Shown piece after piece: positions 46,783-55,080 of a DNA stretch of 64,000 nt. Source of the DNA: an uncultured Lachnospiraceae bacterium (GTDB lineage Bacteria; Bacillota; Clostridia; Lachnospirales; Lachnospiraceae); NCBI GenBank assembly GCA_937920345.1, contig CALGVA010000062.1, forward strand, positions 19,754 through 83,753, in the 5' to 3' direction. A program made the translations under genes and the position numbers. Position 1 is the stretch's first letter. Each line of letters begins with the position of its first letter. Below the pieces are notes generated by a model, which ran no database searches, had not been told where the DNA came from, and saw only the letters and a list, made by a program, of their open reading frames with translations.

Positions 46783-46880
46783 GGTCTTATTCCTTTCCGA
46801 TTATTTGTTATATTCTGGAATAGTTATAGTATATCGGGAAACAGAATCATATACAATCATATTTTTTAGTGAATTTTACA

Positions 46881-46910
46881 TTGACAATTACCTTTCATAT
46901 GTTGTATTAT
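46881..46910 (+). promoter_or_regulatory. Promoter of tRNA-Pro
   Basis: TTGACA (46881-46886), 18 bases, TATTAT (46905-46910), about 18 bases before the tRNA 5' end. Consensus -35. Confidence 0.8.
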
Positions 46911-46928
46911 CTTAATTGTTCACAGAAG

Positions 46929-47002
46929 CGAAGCGTGGCTCAGTTTGGTAGAGCGCTGCGTTCGGGACGCAGAGGTCGCAGGTTCAAATCCTGTCGCTTC
47001 GA
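46929..47002 (+). tRNA. tRNA-Pro(CGG)
   Basis: A 74-base cloverleaf: acceptor CGAAGCG pairs with CGCTTCG, the anticodon stem is CTGCG/CGCAG and the loop TTCGGGA gives anticodon CGG. T-loop TTCAAAT is typical and discriminator A is present. The 3' CCA is not encoded. Directly preceded by a strong promoter and followed by a terminator. Confidence 0.97.
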
Positions 47003-47010
47003 TGATCAGG

Positions 47011-47038
47011 CGGAGACAGATTTTGTCTCCGTTTTTTT
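47011..47038 (+). terminator. Terminator after tRNA-Pro
   Basis: CGGAGAC (47011-47017) pairs with GTCTCCG (47025-47031), followed by seven T residues. It ends where the ribosome binding site of the antiporter gene begins. Confidence 0.9.
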
Positions 47039-47049
47039 GGAGGAATGTT

Positions 47050-48243
47050 ATGGAATCATATGTGGTATTGAAAGATCTGGCAATCATTCTGTTATTTGCC
47101 AAATTCTTCGGTGTTCTTGCAAGAAAATGCAAGGCGCCTCAGGTTGTCGGTCAGATTATTGCCGGACTGATTGTCGGACCGTGCCTGCTCGGTTGGATCA
47201 ATCAGACAGAATTTATTACACAGATTGCTGAAATCGGTGTAATTATACTTATGTTTGAAGTAGGTCTGGAATCAGACCTGAAAGAATTGATCAAGACAGG
47301 ACCGATTGCGTTTATGATCGCATGTGCGGGCGTCTTTGTTCCCCTTGTCCTGGGCGCTCTGCTGTATATGGGCTTCTACGGCGTATCTCCCTGGGGCAGT
47401 GACAATTTCTACAAGGCCGTTTTCATCGGTACGATCATGACAGCCACCAGTGTCAGTATAACCGTCGCCGCACTTCAGGAACTGGGCAAGATCAAGACTA
47501 AAGTAGGAACCACCATTGTCAGCGCCGCGATCATTGACGATGTGATCGGTATCATCGTACTGACCTTTGTGATCGGTTTCAAGAATCCTGCTTCCAATCC
47601 CGGCATGGTTGTGATTAAAACCATTGCATTCTTTGCAGTCGCGATAGTAGGCGGATTTGTCGTATACAAACTGTTTGCCACTCTGGATAAGCGTTATCCG
47701 CATACAAGGCGTATTCCCATTGTCAGTCTTGCCTTCTGTTTTGCTCTGAGTTATATTGCGGAAAAATATTTCGGCATTGCGGATATTACAGGCGCTTACA
47801 TAGCCGGCGTCGTGCTGTGCAGCCTGAGCGATAACGAATACATAGAGCGCAAAGTCGATGTCAGTTCTTATATGTTCTTCGGCCCGATCTTCTTTACAAG
47901 CATCGGTTTGAAAACATCATTCGACGCTATGAACGGTAAAATGTTTGCTTTCTGTATCTGTTTTGTTATCGTAGCGCTGCTTGCAAAGATCGTCGGATGC
48001 GGACTGATCAGTAAGATATTCAAGTTCAGCTTTGCGGATTCCCTCAAGATCGGCGTAGGTATGATGACCCGAGGAGAAGTCGCACTGATCGTAGCGCAGA
48101 AGGGTCTTGCCGCAGAACTGCTGACAGCAGATTATTTCACAGCGGTCATTCTTCTGATCATCGTATCTTCTATTGCAACACCGGTTATATTAAAAGTGCT
48201 CTACAGCAGAGAAGATAAAAAATCAGGCACTGTAACAGCATAA
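47050..48243 (+). CDS. Cation/proton antiporter, CPA2 (KefB/NapA-like)
   Basis: 397 residues with about 12 to 13 membrane helices. Family patterns: QVVGQIIAGLIVGPCLLGWI, ILMFEVGLESDLKEL, TATSVSITVAALQELG and IIDDVIGI, with the paired acidic residues of the ion site, and MMTRGEVALIVAQ. No RCK/TrkA-N domain, so it is a bare exchanger for Na+ or K+ against H+. ATG 47050 has GGAGG 7 bases upstream; the frame opens earlier through the tRNA and is not coding there. It may be expressed by read-through from the tRNA promoter. Confidence 0.93.
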   Translation: MESYVVLKDLAIILLFAKFFGVLARKCKAPQVVGQIIAGLIVGPCLLGWINQTEFITQIAEIGVIILMFEVGLESDLKELIKTGPIAFMIACAGVFVPLVLGALLYMGFYGVSPWGSDNFYKAVFIGTIMTATSVSITVAALQELGKIKTKVGTTIVSAAIIDDVIGIIVLTFVIGFKNPASNPGMVVIKTIAFFAVAIVGGFVVYKLFATLDKRYPHTRRIPIVSLAFCFALSYIAEKYFGIADITGAYIAGVVLCSLSDNEYIERKVDVSSYMFFGPIFFTSIGLKTSFDAMNGKMFAFCICFVIVALLAKIVGCGLISKIFKFSFADSLKIGVGMMTRGEVALIVAQKGLAAELLTADYFTAVILLIIVSSIATPVILKVLYSREDKKSGTVTA

Positions 48244-48274
48244 TACTGTCAGATTCCATATTCTATGATGCAAG

Positions 48275-48325
48275 AAGTACTTCCAGGCAAAACGTCTTTC
48301 GACGCCGGCTTTGGAAGTACTTTTT
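48275..48325 (+). terminator. Terminator after the antiporter gene
   Basis: AAGTACTTCCA (48275-48285) pairs with TGGAAGTACTT (48312-48322), followed by TTT. A second short hairpin (CGTGAATG/CATTCACG, about 48350-48373) lies beyond, before the convergent thioredoxin gene. Confidence 0.8.
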
Positions 48326-48399
48326 ATAAATTATAGACAGCAGGTTCTTTCGCGTGAATGTTTCTCATTCACGCTGTGTATGGTATTTCAATTGCGCAA

Positions 48400-48717
48400 T
48401 TATAACACTTTCTTCAGTTCCGCTTCCAGTTCTTCTTTCGCTACGGCTCCTACGATCGTCGCCACAGCCTCACCTTTCACGAAAACTTTCATGGTCGGAA
48501 TAGACATGACGCGGTACATTCTCGCCAGTCCGTCCTCCTCGTCGATATTACACTTGCCTATTTTAACTTTACCGTCGTATTCTTCGGCAAGCTTGGCCAC
48601 AATGGGACCCATCATCTTGCACGGTCCGCACCAGTCGGCATAGAAATCTACCAGTACCGGTATATCAGCCTGCAATACTTCCTTTTCAAAATTCGCGGTT
48701 GTAAATTTGTGTTCCAT
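48400..48717 (-). CDS. trxA: Thioredoxin
   Basis: 105-residue thiol-disulfide oxidoreductase. The active site WCGPCK (about 29-34) follows VLVDFYAD, and the cis-proline region MSIPTMKVF is intact. ATG 48717 with GAGGATAAC upstream gives the standard length; the frame extends further but without a site. It lies 106 bases after trmB and is convergent with the antiporter. Confidence 0.97.
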   Translation of the reverse strand: MEHKFTTANFEKEVLQADIPVLVDFYADWCGPCKMMGPIVAKLAEEYDGKVKIGKCNIDEEDGLARMYRVMSIPTMKVFVKGEAVATIVGAVAKEELEAELKKVL

Positions 48718-48823
48718 CGTTATCCTCTTTTCTGCGCACATCATTATTATTTTAAGCAGATCTACGTCTGGTACGCATGAACATAAATCCACCTTATCTG
48801 CCGAAGCAGTTTACTGCGGTCTT

Positions 48824-49462
48824 CTACCTTGTAATAACATATTTGCAGATTGGATTTCCCATGGAGGAAAACCGTTCTTCATACTCTGTCATTACATTGC
48901 CCTGCATCATCTCCTCATTATGATGCAGATCCTGCGTCATCTGCTTCAACTGCCAGCCCGCAGGCTCCAATTCTTCCAATGCAAACTGAAACAGATCATG
49001 GTTGTCCGTTTTAAATTCGATCACACCGTCTCTTACCAGTATTTGATCATATCGGCTTAAAAATTCACGTGACGGTAATCTTCTTTTCGCATGCCTGTCC
49101 TTCGGCCATGGATCGGAGAAATTCAGGTAGATTTTGTCCACTTCTTCCCTACCGAATACACCTGTGATTTCTTCCGCATCCATGCGGATAAAGCAAATAT
49201 TCGGCAAAGGATCAGATTCCATCTTCTGGACGCCGCGAAGCAGCACACTGGAATATTTCTCGATTCCCACATAATTGATATCCGGATTCATTCGTGCCAG
49301 ATCCATAATGAATCTTCCCTTTCCCATGCCGATCTCTATATGAATGGGATGATCATTGCCGAAGATCTCATTCCATTTTCCTTTATAATTCTGCGGCTCA
49401 TGGATCACATAATCACTCGCGGCAATCATTTCCCTGCAGCCGGTTATATTTCGCAGTCTCAT
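48824..49462 (-). CDS. trmB: tRNA (guanine-N7-)-methyltransferase
   Basis: Methylates G46 of tRNAs with SAM. 212 residues with family motifs IHIEIGMGKGRFI (SAM site, about 40-52), NICFIRMDAEEI, YLNFSDPWPKDRHAKRRL (about 128-145) and the C-terminal YEERFSSMGNPI. GGGAGA precedes the ATG. Confidence 0.97.
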   Translation of the reverse strand: MRLRNITGCREMIAASDYVIHEPQNYKGKWNEIFGNDHPIHIEIGMGKGRFIMDLARMNPDINYVGIEKYSSVLLRGVQKMESDPLPNICFIRMDAEEITGVFGREEVDKIYLNFSDPWPKDRHAKRRLPSREFLSRYDQILVRDGVIEFKTDNHDLFQFALEELEPAGWQLKQMTQDLHHNEEMMQGNVMTEYEERFSSMGNPICKYVITR

Positions 49463-49796
49463 TTGTGAATTATCTCCCTGTCATCCTTCATTTATATAAA
49501 TTCTCTTTCTTTAATGCAACTGCCTTTATTGTACCACGCTTTTTAATCCCCGTACAGATTATACAATCAATTCTATATGAGTATACTGATATGCATATTT
49601 TGTATTTTTTGTGAAATTACTACAGTTTTTCATCAAAATAGTGTATGATGATAAATGGTAATATTAACGCTTGTGTTTATTGTAACCTATAAGGGGCTGT
49701 CATAGAATACAGCCTTTTGACATATGCTACAGTTCAGTCTTATGAATGAACTGTTACTGACATATACTTTTTCATTTATAGAAAGGTCTGACAAAG
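49463..49796. other. Intergenic region between trmB and the carboxypeptidase gene
   Basis: About 330 AT-rich bases between divergent genes. TTGACA near 49717, followed after 17 bases by TTATGA, is a possible promoter for the carboxypeptidase gene. No RNA gene or defined operator is evident. Confidence 0.4.
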
Positions 49797-51281
49797 ATGT
49801 TGTTTTCATATATAAAAAAGTGCAGACACACAATCATCTGCGCCGCACTTACATTCTCCGTTTTAATCGGGGGATTTCTGGGCAATTCCATCACTGTCCG
49901 CGCTACGCTGGAAGAACTGGAAGCCGCAGCGGACGCACATAAACTTCTTCCCGTTCAGTCAAACGAGATTGATAACTGGCCGATCGGTCCTGCGATCAGC
50001 GCAGAATCCGCTATTCTAATGGATGCCGACACCGGTGTTATTCTGTATGCCAAAGATATTCATAAGAAATCTTATCCTGCCAGTACGACGAAGCTACTGA
50101 CCTGCCTGATCGCAATGGAACGCGGCAATCTCGACGATATGGTGCCTTTTTCCCACGAAGCAGTCTTCACCGTACCGGTGGGCGGCTCCAACATGGGCAT
50201 GGACGAAGGAGAATCCATTACTTTAGAGGAGGCTTTATACGGCATTCTTGTAGCATCCGCCAACGAAGTGGCAAACGCCGTCGGTGAATATATATCCGGC
50301 TCGATCGAGGACTTTATTTCAGATATGAATGAGCGCGCCGCGCAGCTTGGCTGTACGGACAGTCACTTTATGAATACAAACGGGCTGCACGATGATAACC
50401 ATTATACATCCGCCTATGATCTCGCACTGATCTCTTCCCGGTTTTTTCAAAATGAAATGCTTTGTAAAATCGGGAATACTTCCCGTTATCATTTCGAGGC
50501 AACTGCCACACAGCCGGATGATTTCTACAAAAACAATAAACACAGGCTGATCAACGGTGAAATTCCTTATGAAGGCATAGTGGGCGGCAAGACCGGCTAC
50601 ACTGACGATGCCAGACAGACGCTCGTCACCTGCGCGGAACGCAACGGTATGAAACTGGTCTGCGTCGTGTTGAATGAGGAAAAGCCCCGTCAGTTTACGG
50701 ACACGGTAGAACTGTTTGACTACGGATTCAATAATTTCCAGGTCATGAACATTTCGGAAAATGAAGACAAATACCAGATTGAATCCTCCGGTTTCCTCCA
50801 GACAGGAAATGATATTTTCGGCAGTTCCAAGCCGATTCTTTCGATAGATTCTGACAGTTATGTTATTATACCAAACACAATTTCTTTTGACGATCTGGAT
50901 TCTGTAATCGACTATAATGTATCAAGTGAAAACCGTATTGCACAGATCAGATATTCTTATCATGACTCTTATGTCGGCTGCGCCTATCTTGATCTGGCAT
51001 CGAACAATGCTTCTTCTTATGATTTCGATACAAATATTGAAACCACAAATATCAGTGTTGAGAAAACAGAACCGGAACCTTCAAAAACAAATACAATCTT
51101 CGTAAATGTCAAAAAAGTACTGATCGGTATCCTCGTATTCGCCGGTGTGACGATTCTGTTATTCATCCTGCGTGCGTTTATCATGAATGGTCAAAACGCC
51201 AGACGCAGAAGAAATAAAATCAAACGGAAACAGATCCGCAGAGAGCGGACCCGTTCTAGTTTTGATGATTTTGATTTTTAA
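49797..51281 (+). CDS. D-alanyl-D-alanine carboxypeptidase (DacF/PBP5-like)
   Basis: 494 residues. Trims pentapeptides of peptidoglycan outside the cell. Signal sequence or N-terminal anchor (AALTFSVLIGGFLG), then S11 peptidase motifs: YPASTTKLLT (active Ser about 96), SANEVANAV and GGKTGYTDDA. The C-terminal part has a beta domain, a membrane helix (VLIGILVFAGVTILLFIL) and a basic tail. Double anchoring by N- and C-terminal helices is likely. The final 26 bases overlap the end of the convergent exonuclease gene. Confidence 0.93.
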   Translation: MLFSYIKKCRHTIICAALTFSVLIGGFLGNSITVRATLEELEAAADAHKLLPVQSNEIDNWPIGPAISAESAILMDADTGVILYAKDIHKKSYPASTTKLLTCLIAMERGNLDDMVPFSHEAVFTVPVGGSNMGMDEGESITLEEALYGILVASANEVANAVGEYISGSIEDFISDMNERAAQLGCTDSHFMNTNGLHDDNHYTSAYDLALISSRFFQNEMLCKIGNTSRYHFEATATQPDDFYKNNKHRLINGEIPYEGIVGGKTGYTDDARQTLVTCAERNGMKLVCVVLNEEKPRQFTDTVELFDYGFNNFQVMNISENEDKYQIESSGFLQTGNDIFGSSKPILSIDSDSYVIIPNTISFDDLDSVIDYNVSSENRIAQIRYSYHDSYVGCAYLDLASNNASSYDFDTNIETTNISVEKTEPEPSKTNTIFVNVKKVLIGILVFAGVTILLFILRAFIMNGQNARRRRNKIKRKQIRRERTRSSFDDFDF

Positions 51282-52221
51282 AAGACTTTCGGTTTTTTTT
51301 CTGCTGCTTTGCCTTCGCCTGTTTATCACGGATATTCTGGACCTCTGTTTCCGTAATAAATTTCTGCGTCTTAACAATATATATACCGCCGTCTTCCGCC
51401 TTGCGGATACGGATCTTTGATTTCATATAGCCGTGTCTGTCACAACAGGATACGCTGTAATAATGTTTCCCGTTAGGAGAAAACCAGCGGATCTTTCTGC
51501 GCAGCGATCTGTGGCACAGATAACATTTTGTACTCATTACCGTTTTATCTTCGAGTGCCTGCACTTTATCCGGGAACGCTCTCGAAATATATTTTGCATA
51601 CGTATCAAACACCACATGTATTTCCGACTCTTTATCTTTCGGCAGATGGAAGACGTCAAACGAATAATTTCCCAGAACTTTTTCATCCATCAATGCCAGT
51701 ACCTTTGCAGTGTAATAGGCATCGCTGAAAGCCCGGTGAAACGGGATATCTTTTTCAATCTCCAGATAATCAATGGCATATTCCAATGCTCTCCTCGACT
51801 TCCTGTCCTCATAAGCGATGCTGAACAGTTTCTGCACATCCAGAAACCTGATCGGTCCGTCCGAAAAAGGTTCCAGCCCGTAATACCGTATATTTCTCTG
51901 AAGCTCCGTTAAATCTAATGGTCCCCATGTGCAGAAAATATAATCTTCTCCGCACCACTCGCGAAACTGCTCCATAACTTCCGTAAAAGAACGTCCCTGT
52001 TCCAGTTGTTTCATCTGCAGGTGAATCAGTTTTCTGGTAATATGGTGCATCTCATGATATACCTGTGGTTTCACGAGTTCGCTGAATTCACTGATCATTC
52101 TGCGCTCATTATTAAGCTTGATCGCGCCGATTTCTATAATTTCAAAAGGAAGCACCTTCGAAGCTTCTTCTTCTCCTGTACTGCTCTGGTTCCACTCCAG
52201 ATCCATTATGACGTAATTCAT
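51256..52221 (-). CDS. DEDDh-family 3'-5' exonuclease
   Basis: 321 residues. DnaQ-like fold: Exo I YVIMDLEWNQ (D-x-E), Exo II near TWGPLDLTEL and Exo III HRAFSDAYYTAKVLAL (H-x4-D). The C-terminal 120 residues contain two CxxC/CxxxC-like cysteines (STKCYLCHRSL, SVSCCDRHGY), possibly a zinc ribbon, and a lysine-rich end. Similar to KapD/ERI-1-like exonucleases that trim RNA; the substrate is not known. CGGAGAT precedes the ATG. It is the last chromosomal gene before the conjugative element. Confidence 0.88.
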   Translation of the reverse strand: MNYVIMDLEWNQSSTGEEEASKVLPFEIIEIGAIKLNNERRMISEFSELVKPQVYHEMHHITRKLIHLQMKQLEQGRSFTEVMEQFREWCGEDYIFCTWGPLDLTELQRNIRYYGLEPFSDGPIRFLDVQKLFSIAYEDRKSRRALEYAIDYLEIEKDIPFHRAFSDAYYTAKVLALMDEKVLGNYSFDVFHLPKDKESEIHVVFDTYAKYISRAFPDKVQALEDKTVMSTKCYLCHRSLRRKIRWFSPNGKHYYSVSCCDRHGYMKSKIRIRKAEDGGIYIVKTQKFITETEVQNIRDKQAKAKQQKKNRKSFKNQNHQN

Positions 52222-52250
52222 ATATACGATCTCCGTTTTTAGAATAAATA

Positions 52251-52285
52251 AAAAGCCGTAATCAATTCTTCATCATACGGCTTTT
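52251..52285 (-). terminator. Terminator of the interrupted tRNA-Arg
   Basis: AAAAGCCGTA (52251-52260) pairs with TACGGCTTTT (52276-52285); on the minus strand it stands 5 bases after the tRNA 3' end. It marks the original transcription end of the tRNA gene now split by the element. Confidence 0.85.
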
Positions 52286-52290
52286 CACAA

Positions 52291-52332
52291 CGTCCCTGAC
52301 TGGATTCGAACCAGCGGCCTTTCGCTTAGGAG
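52291..52332 (-). pseudogene. 3' half of tRNA-Arg(CCU), element attachment site
   Basis: On the minus strand the last 42 bases read as anticodon loop CTCCTAA (CCU), stem strand GCGAA, variable loop, T-arm GCTGG-TTCGAAT-CCAGT, acceptor strand CAGGGAC and discriminator G. The 5' half is missing: the sequence before CTCCTAA is unrelated and cannot form the D-arm or acceptor stem. The break lies at the anticodon loop, a common crossover site for tyrosine integrases. This is the displaced end; the restored tRNA is expected at the other junction beyond the window. Confidence 0.88.
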
Positions 52333-52371
52333 TTAAATCAACCTATTTTTTTGAGTCCAGCAAGTTCTCTG

Positions 52372-52528
52372 TTGTCCATATTTTCCGTGTAATTTGGACA
52401 TTTTTGAGGGTAGTTGTCCATCAAGTACTATTTTTTCCATCTAATATCATGTTGTTCCTGCCAGTCCAATTAGCAGGCTATTAGCAAGGAAAAGATTCGT
52501 ATGGTGGTCAGCTACCTTTTTATTAGCA
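52372..52528. repeat. Phased short repeats beside the attachment site
   Basis: Within the 317-base noncoding start of the element are TTGTCCAT at 52372 and 52414 with an inverted ATTTGGACAT between (about 52392-52401), and three ATTAGCA copies at 52469, 52480 and 52522 (11 and 42 bases apart). Their phasing and place suggest integrase arm or excisionase sites. The rest of 52333-52649 holds no gene I can support. Confidence 0.55.
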
Positions 52529-52649
52529 GACTCTATTATAATTAGGAAGAAAGCCGTTCATCCCCAGAAACGCATTTACTTTTTTCATAATAACACAATC
52601 AGATTTACAGTACAAGATTTAACAAATATTTCAGAGGAGATCATACAAT

Positions 52650-53837
52650 ATGGATTATCAATTAGAACTAAAACAAATCGTGGACTACCCACGGTGCCGA
52701 ATTTACCGCGAGTTCCTCCGCAGCCTTATGGAAGATAGGGACATCCGTACAAACGGAAGTTCCTATCTTTTTTATTACATGACACTCTGCTCCTATGCCA
52801 ACTTCCGCTCCTCCTACCGCCGGATAGAGGGCATCTCCTATCTGGTCGGTCCAGGTGAGTGGATCTGCAGGATCTCGGAACTGGCAGAATGGTTCCGCAC
52901 CCGCTTCCAGCACCAGGCGCTTTCCATCCTGGACTTCCTGCAAAAGCAGAACTACATCACTTATACCCGGCTCGGCAGGAACAACCTGGTCAAATTCAGC
53001 ATTACCGGCTGGAAGCAGCATAACACGGCGCTCGACTACAATTACCCATGTCTGAAGGATGTGGGCTTTTTCTTTTTCCCAGTTGCAGCCGTCCATGAAC
53101 TGATCAGCATGGGAAAATGCTCGGAAATGGACATTGTGCTGGACTTATGGGTACATACCATTTACAACGACGGGCAGGTGCAGGGATCTGAACTGGGGCC
53201 TGTGGTATATTTCCGCAACTGCACCGGGAACCCGCTGATAAGTTTCAGTGACCTTGCCCTGCGCTGGGGCATCTCAAAATCAACGGTAAGCCGCATCTTA
53301 AACAAGCTGCAGGACAAAGAATATCTTTCACTGGTATCGTTTACCGGCAGGCATGGCAGCGTCATCTACCTGTGCAGCTATTTGTCTACCATGTTCAATA
53401 TCAGTGACGTAATGATCGACAAGGAGGAAATTTCCATGACATTTCAGGTTCCCGTACATATTCCAGAGGCTTCATCCCTTCCTGAAGCAGAACCGATCAG
53501 GGATGAGCAGATCACCATTATGGAAGCGGAAAACAGCGTTTCAGGACAGGCCGCCAGCGTTTCAAAAACGCACATGAAAAAAATCGTCCAAAAAGTGGCG
53601 CAAATCCTTGCAGCACAAGGGGTTTCGTGCTGTGAATGCCCCCGGACCCTATATAAGTTATATCCCTTATCCGACTGCAAGGAAACTATAGTTAAGTATT
53701 CCCTACAGATCGCCTGCCCGGACGGGAAGATGCCCTACCGGTTTGAACTGACGCTTTCCCCCGTCAGCCCGCCGGAAGGCACCCCTTCCCCTGTACCTGC
53801 CAACCAGACTGACAGCAAAAATGAAGAAAGAAGGTAA
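52650..53837 (+). CDS. Element-borne winged-helix protein
   Basis: 395 residues, first gene of the element. Two DNA-binding-like regions: residues about 60-125 (WICRISELAEWFRTRFQH...FLQKQNYITYTRLG) and about 195-245 (ISFSDLALRWGISKSTVSRILNKLQDKEYLSLV), the latter a clear MarR-like helix-turn-helix. The C-terminal 110 residues are a linker plus a small domain with two close cysteines (SCCECP). Possible roles are transcription control of transfer or replication initiation; neither is proven. AGAGGAG stands 10 bases before the ATG. Confidence 0.75.
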   Translation: MDYQLELKQIVDYPRCRIYREFLRSLMEDRDIRTNGSSYLFYYMTLCSYANFRSSYRRIEGISYLVGPGEWICRISELAEWFRTRFQHQALSILDFLQKQNYITYTRLGRNNLVKFSITGWKQHNTALDYNYPCLKDVGFFFFPVAAVHELISMGKCSEMDIVLDLWVHTIYNDGQVQGSELGPVVYFRNCTGNPLISFSDLALRWGISKSTVSRILNKLQDKEYLSLVSFTGRHGSVIYLCSYLSTMFNISDVMIDKEEISMTFQVPVHIPEASSLPEAEPIRDEQITIMEAENSVSGQAASVSKTHMKKIVQKVAQILAAQGVSCCECPRTLYKLYPLSDCKETIVKYSLQIACPDGKMPYRFELTLSPVSPPEGTPSPVPANQTDSKNEERR

Positions 53838-53843
53838 AATATC

Positions 53844-54383
53844 ATGCCAAATACAAGACCAAACAAGAACATTCCCTCAGAACAGGAAAACCCCCTGTTC
53901 CATGACACATGGAAGCTGCTAAAGAACTACCGGGATGCCGTCTGGAACCTGGAGCTTGCCGTCCAGCAGGTACGGAGTACCTTTGAGATCGAGTACGGAA
54001 GCAGCATAGAGGAATTTTTAGATTCCATCTACCTTGCCGGGGCAGACATCGGCGGCTCAAAGCTGGAGGATTATGCAAAGAGCATTGAGCGCAGCAACAA
54101 GATGCTGACACTCCTAAACTCTGCCGTGGACATCCTGCGCAGCAAGCATAAGCATGGGGAGCAGTATTACTGGATACTCTATTACAGCTACCTCTCCCCC
54201 CAGCAACTCCAGAACACGGATGAGATCATCGAGAACCTGCGCCCGCATATAGCGAACATCTCCCACAGAACCTACTACCGGAAACGCCCGGAGGCGGTCA
54301 AGGCACTCAGTTCCATCCTGTGGGGATACACCTCAAAGGACTGCCTTGATATGCTGGATAAGTTCTTTCCGGAAAAGAAATGA
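53844..54383 (+). CDS. Sigma-region-4-like regulatory protein
   Basis: 179 residues, six bases after the previous stop. The first half is helical (LLKNYRDAVWNLELAVQQV), the second has YYWILYYSYLSPQQLQN and ISHRTYYRKRPEAVKALSSI, a pattern seen in ArpU/DUF1492-type phage and element regulators related to sigma factor region 4. I infer a transcription activator for the downstream transfer operon. GAAGG precedes the ATG. Confidence 0.65.
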   Translation: MPNTRPNKNIPSEQENPLFHDTWKLLKNYRDAVWNLELAVQQVRSTFEIEYGSSIEEFLDSIYLAGADIGGSKLEDYAKSIERSNKMLTLLNSAVDILRSKHKHGEQYYWILYYSYLSPQQLQNTDEIIENLRPHIANISHRTYYRKRPEAVKALSSILWGYTSKDCLDMLDKFFPEKK

Positions 54384-54459
54384 CAGACTGGCAGAGGATT
54401 GGCACCCAAAATGCGCAAACTGGCACAGCATTGCGATTTACAGGGAAATTTGCCCATGC

Positions 54460-54632
54460 TATAATGGTCATGCTCAAAGTTGTGCCCACAACCTTATATC
54501 CATTCCATTTTCAAGGCATCTGCATCCTGCAGGTGCTGTTTTTTTGCGCGGATAATGAGCCGGATGAAAATACCCATATCCGTATCCGGCAAATACCGCG
54601 TCAGCCATGCATCTTTTCTGCATGGCCTTTCT
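54460..54632 (+). promoter_or_regulatory. Promoter and tandem-hairpin leader of transfer operon
   Basis: An extended -10 (TGCTATAAT, core 54460-54465) without a good -35 is preceded by three phased TGGCA copies (starts 54388, 54399, 54420 with one flanking base). It would start a transcript of about 75 bases ending at hairpin GCATCTGCA-TCC-TGCAGGTGC (54516-54536) plus a T-run (to 54545), a convincing terminator. A second hairpin, GCCATGCA/TGCATGGC (54604-54626), followed by CTTTCTTT, lies just before the pilin gene. This arrangement looks like an attenuator or a small RNA. Confidence 0.55.
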
Positions 54633-54664
54633 TTACCACATTAAATTTTACAGGAGGTAATTCA

Positions 54665-55060
54665 TTGAAAAACAAAGAAAACATCATCACCGGAGAAAAA
54701 CAGCTTCACACAGGGAAGAAGTTCCGCATCCCTTACCAGAACATCATCATGGGTGCGGCGGCCTTCGCTTACTTTTTTGCCCTGCAGACCAACCAGGTGC
54801 TTGCAACGGATATGTGGTCCAAGGCGGAATCCATCATGAAGGACGTCTACGGAAAGATCCTGGGCATCTCCACCATTGCCGCCATCGTTACCGCATCCGT
54901 CGCACTGCTCCTTATGAACTTTTCCAAATCCGGCAAGACCGTGGACGAATCCCGCGCATGGCTCAAGCGCATTGCGATCTCCTGGGTGATCTTAAACGGG
55001 CTTGGCTTCATCCTTGCCTATGTTACACCGTTCTTCTCAGACGGGAAATGGAACGGATGA
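54665..55060 (+). CDS. VirB2/TrbC-like pilin (Maff2-like)
   Basis: 131 residues starting at TTG 54665 with CAGGAGG about 8 bases upstream; the frame is open earlier but crosses a terminator hairpin. Two or three hydrophobic segments (IIMGAAAFAYFFALQ, ILGISTIAAIVTASVALLLM, ISWVILNGLGFILAY) with a short basic loop are typical of pilin-like subunits in clostridial conjugative elements. Expected to form or scaffold the transfer channel at the membrane. First gene of the secretion operon. Confidence 0.8.
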   Translation: MKNKENIITGEKQLHTGKKFRIPYQNIIMGAAAFAYFFALQTNQVLATDMWSKAESIMKDVYGKILGISTIAAIVTASVALLLMNFSKSGKTVDESRAWLKRIAISWVILNGLGFILAYVTPFFSDGKWNG

Positions 55061-55080
55061 CGGAAAGGAGGGGATGACCC

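Noticed and set aside
46945..47049. N-terminal extension of the antiporter through the tRNA
   Set aside because: The extension would be encoded by tRNA-Pro and its terminator; ATG 47050 has a proper ribosome binding site.
54399..54416. Sigma-54-like promoter (TGGCAC...TGC) before the transfer operon
   Set aside because: The -24/-12 spacing fits but several consensus bases do not, no enhancer-binding activator is nearby, and the TGGCA units form a phased repeat better explained as regulator sites.
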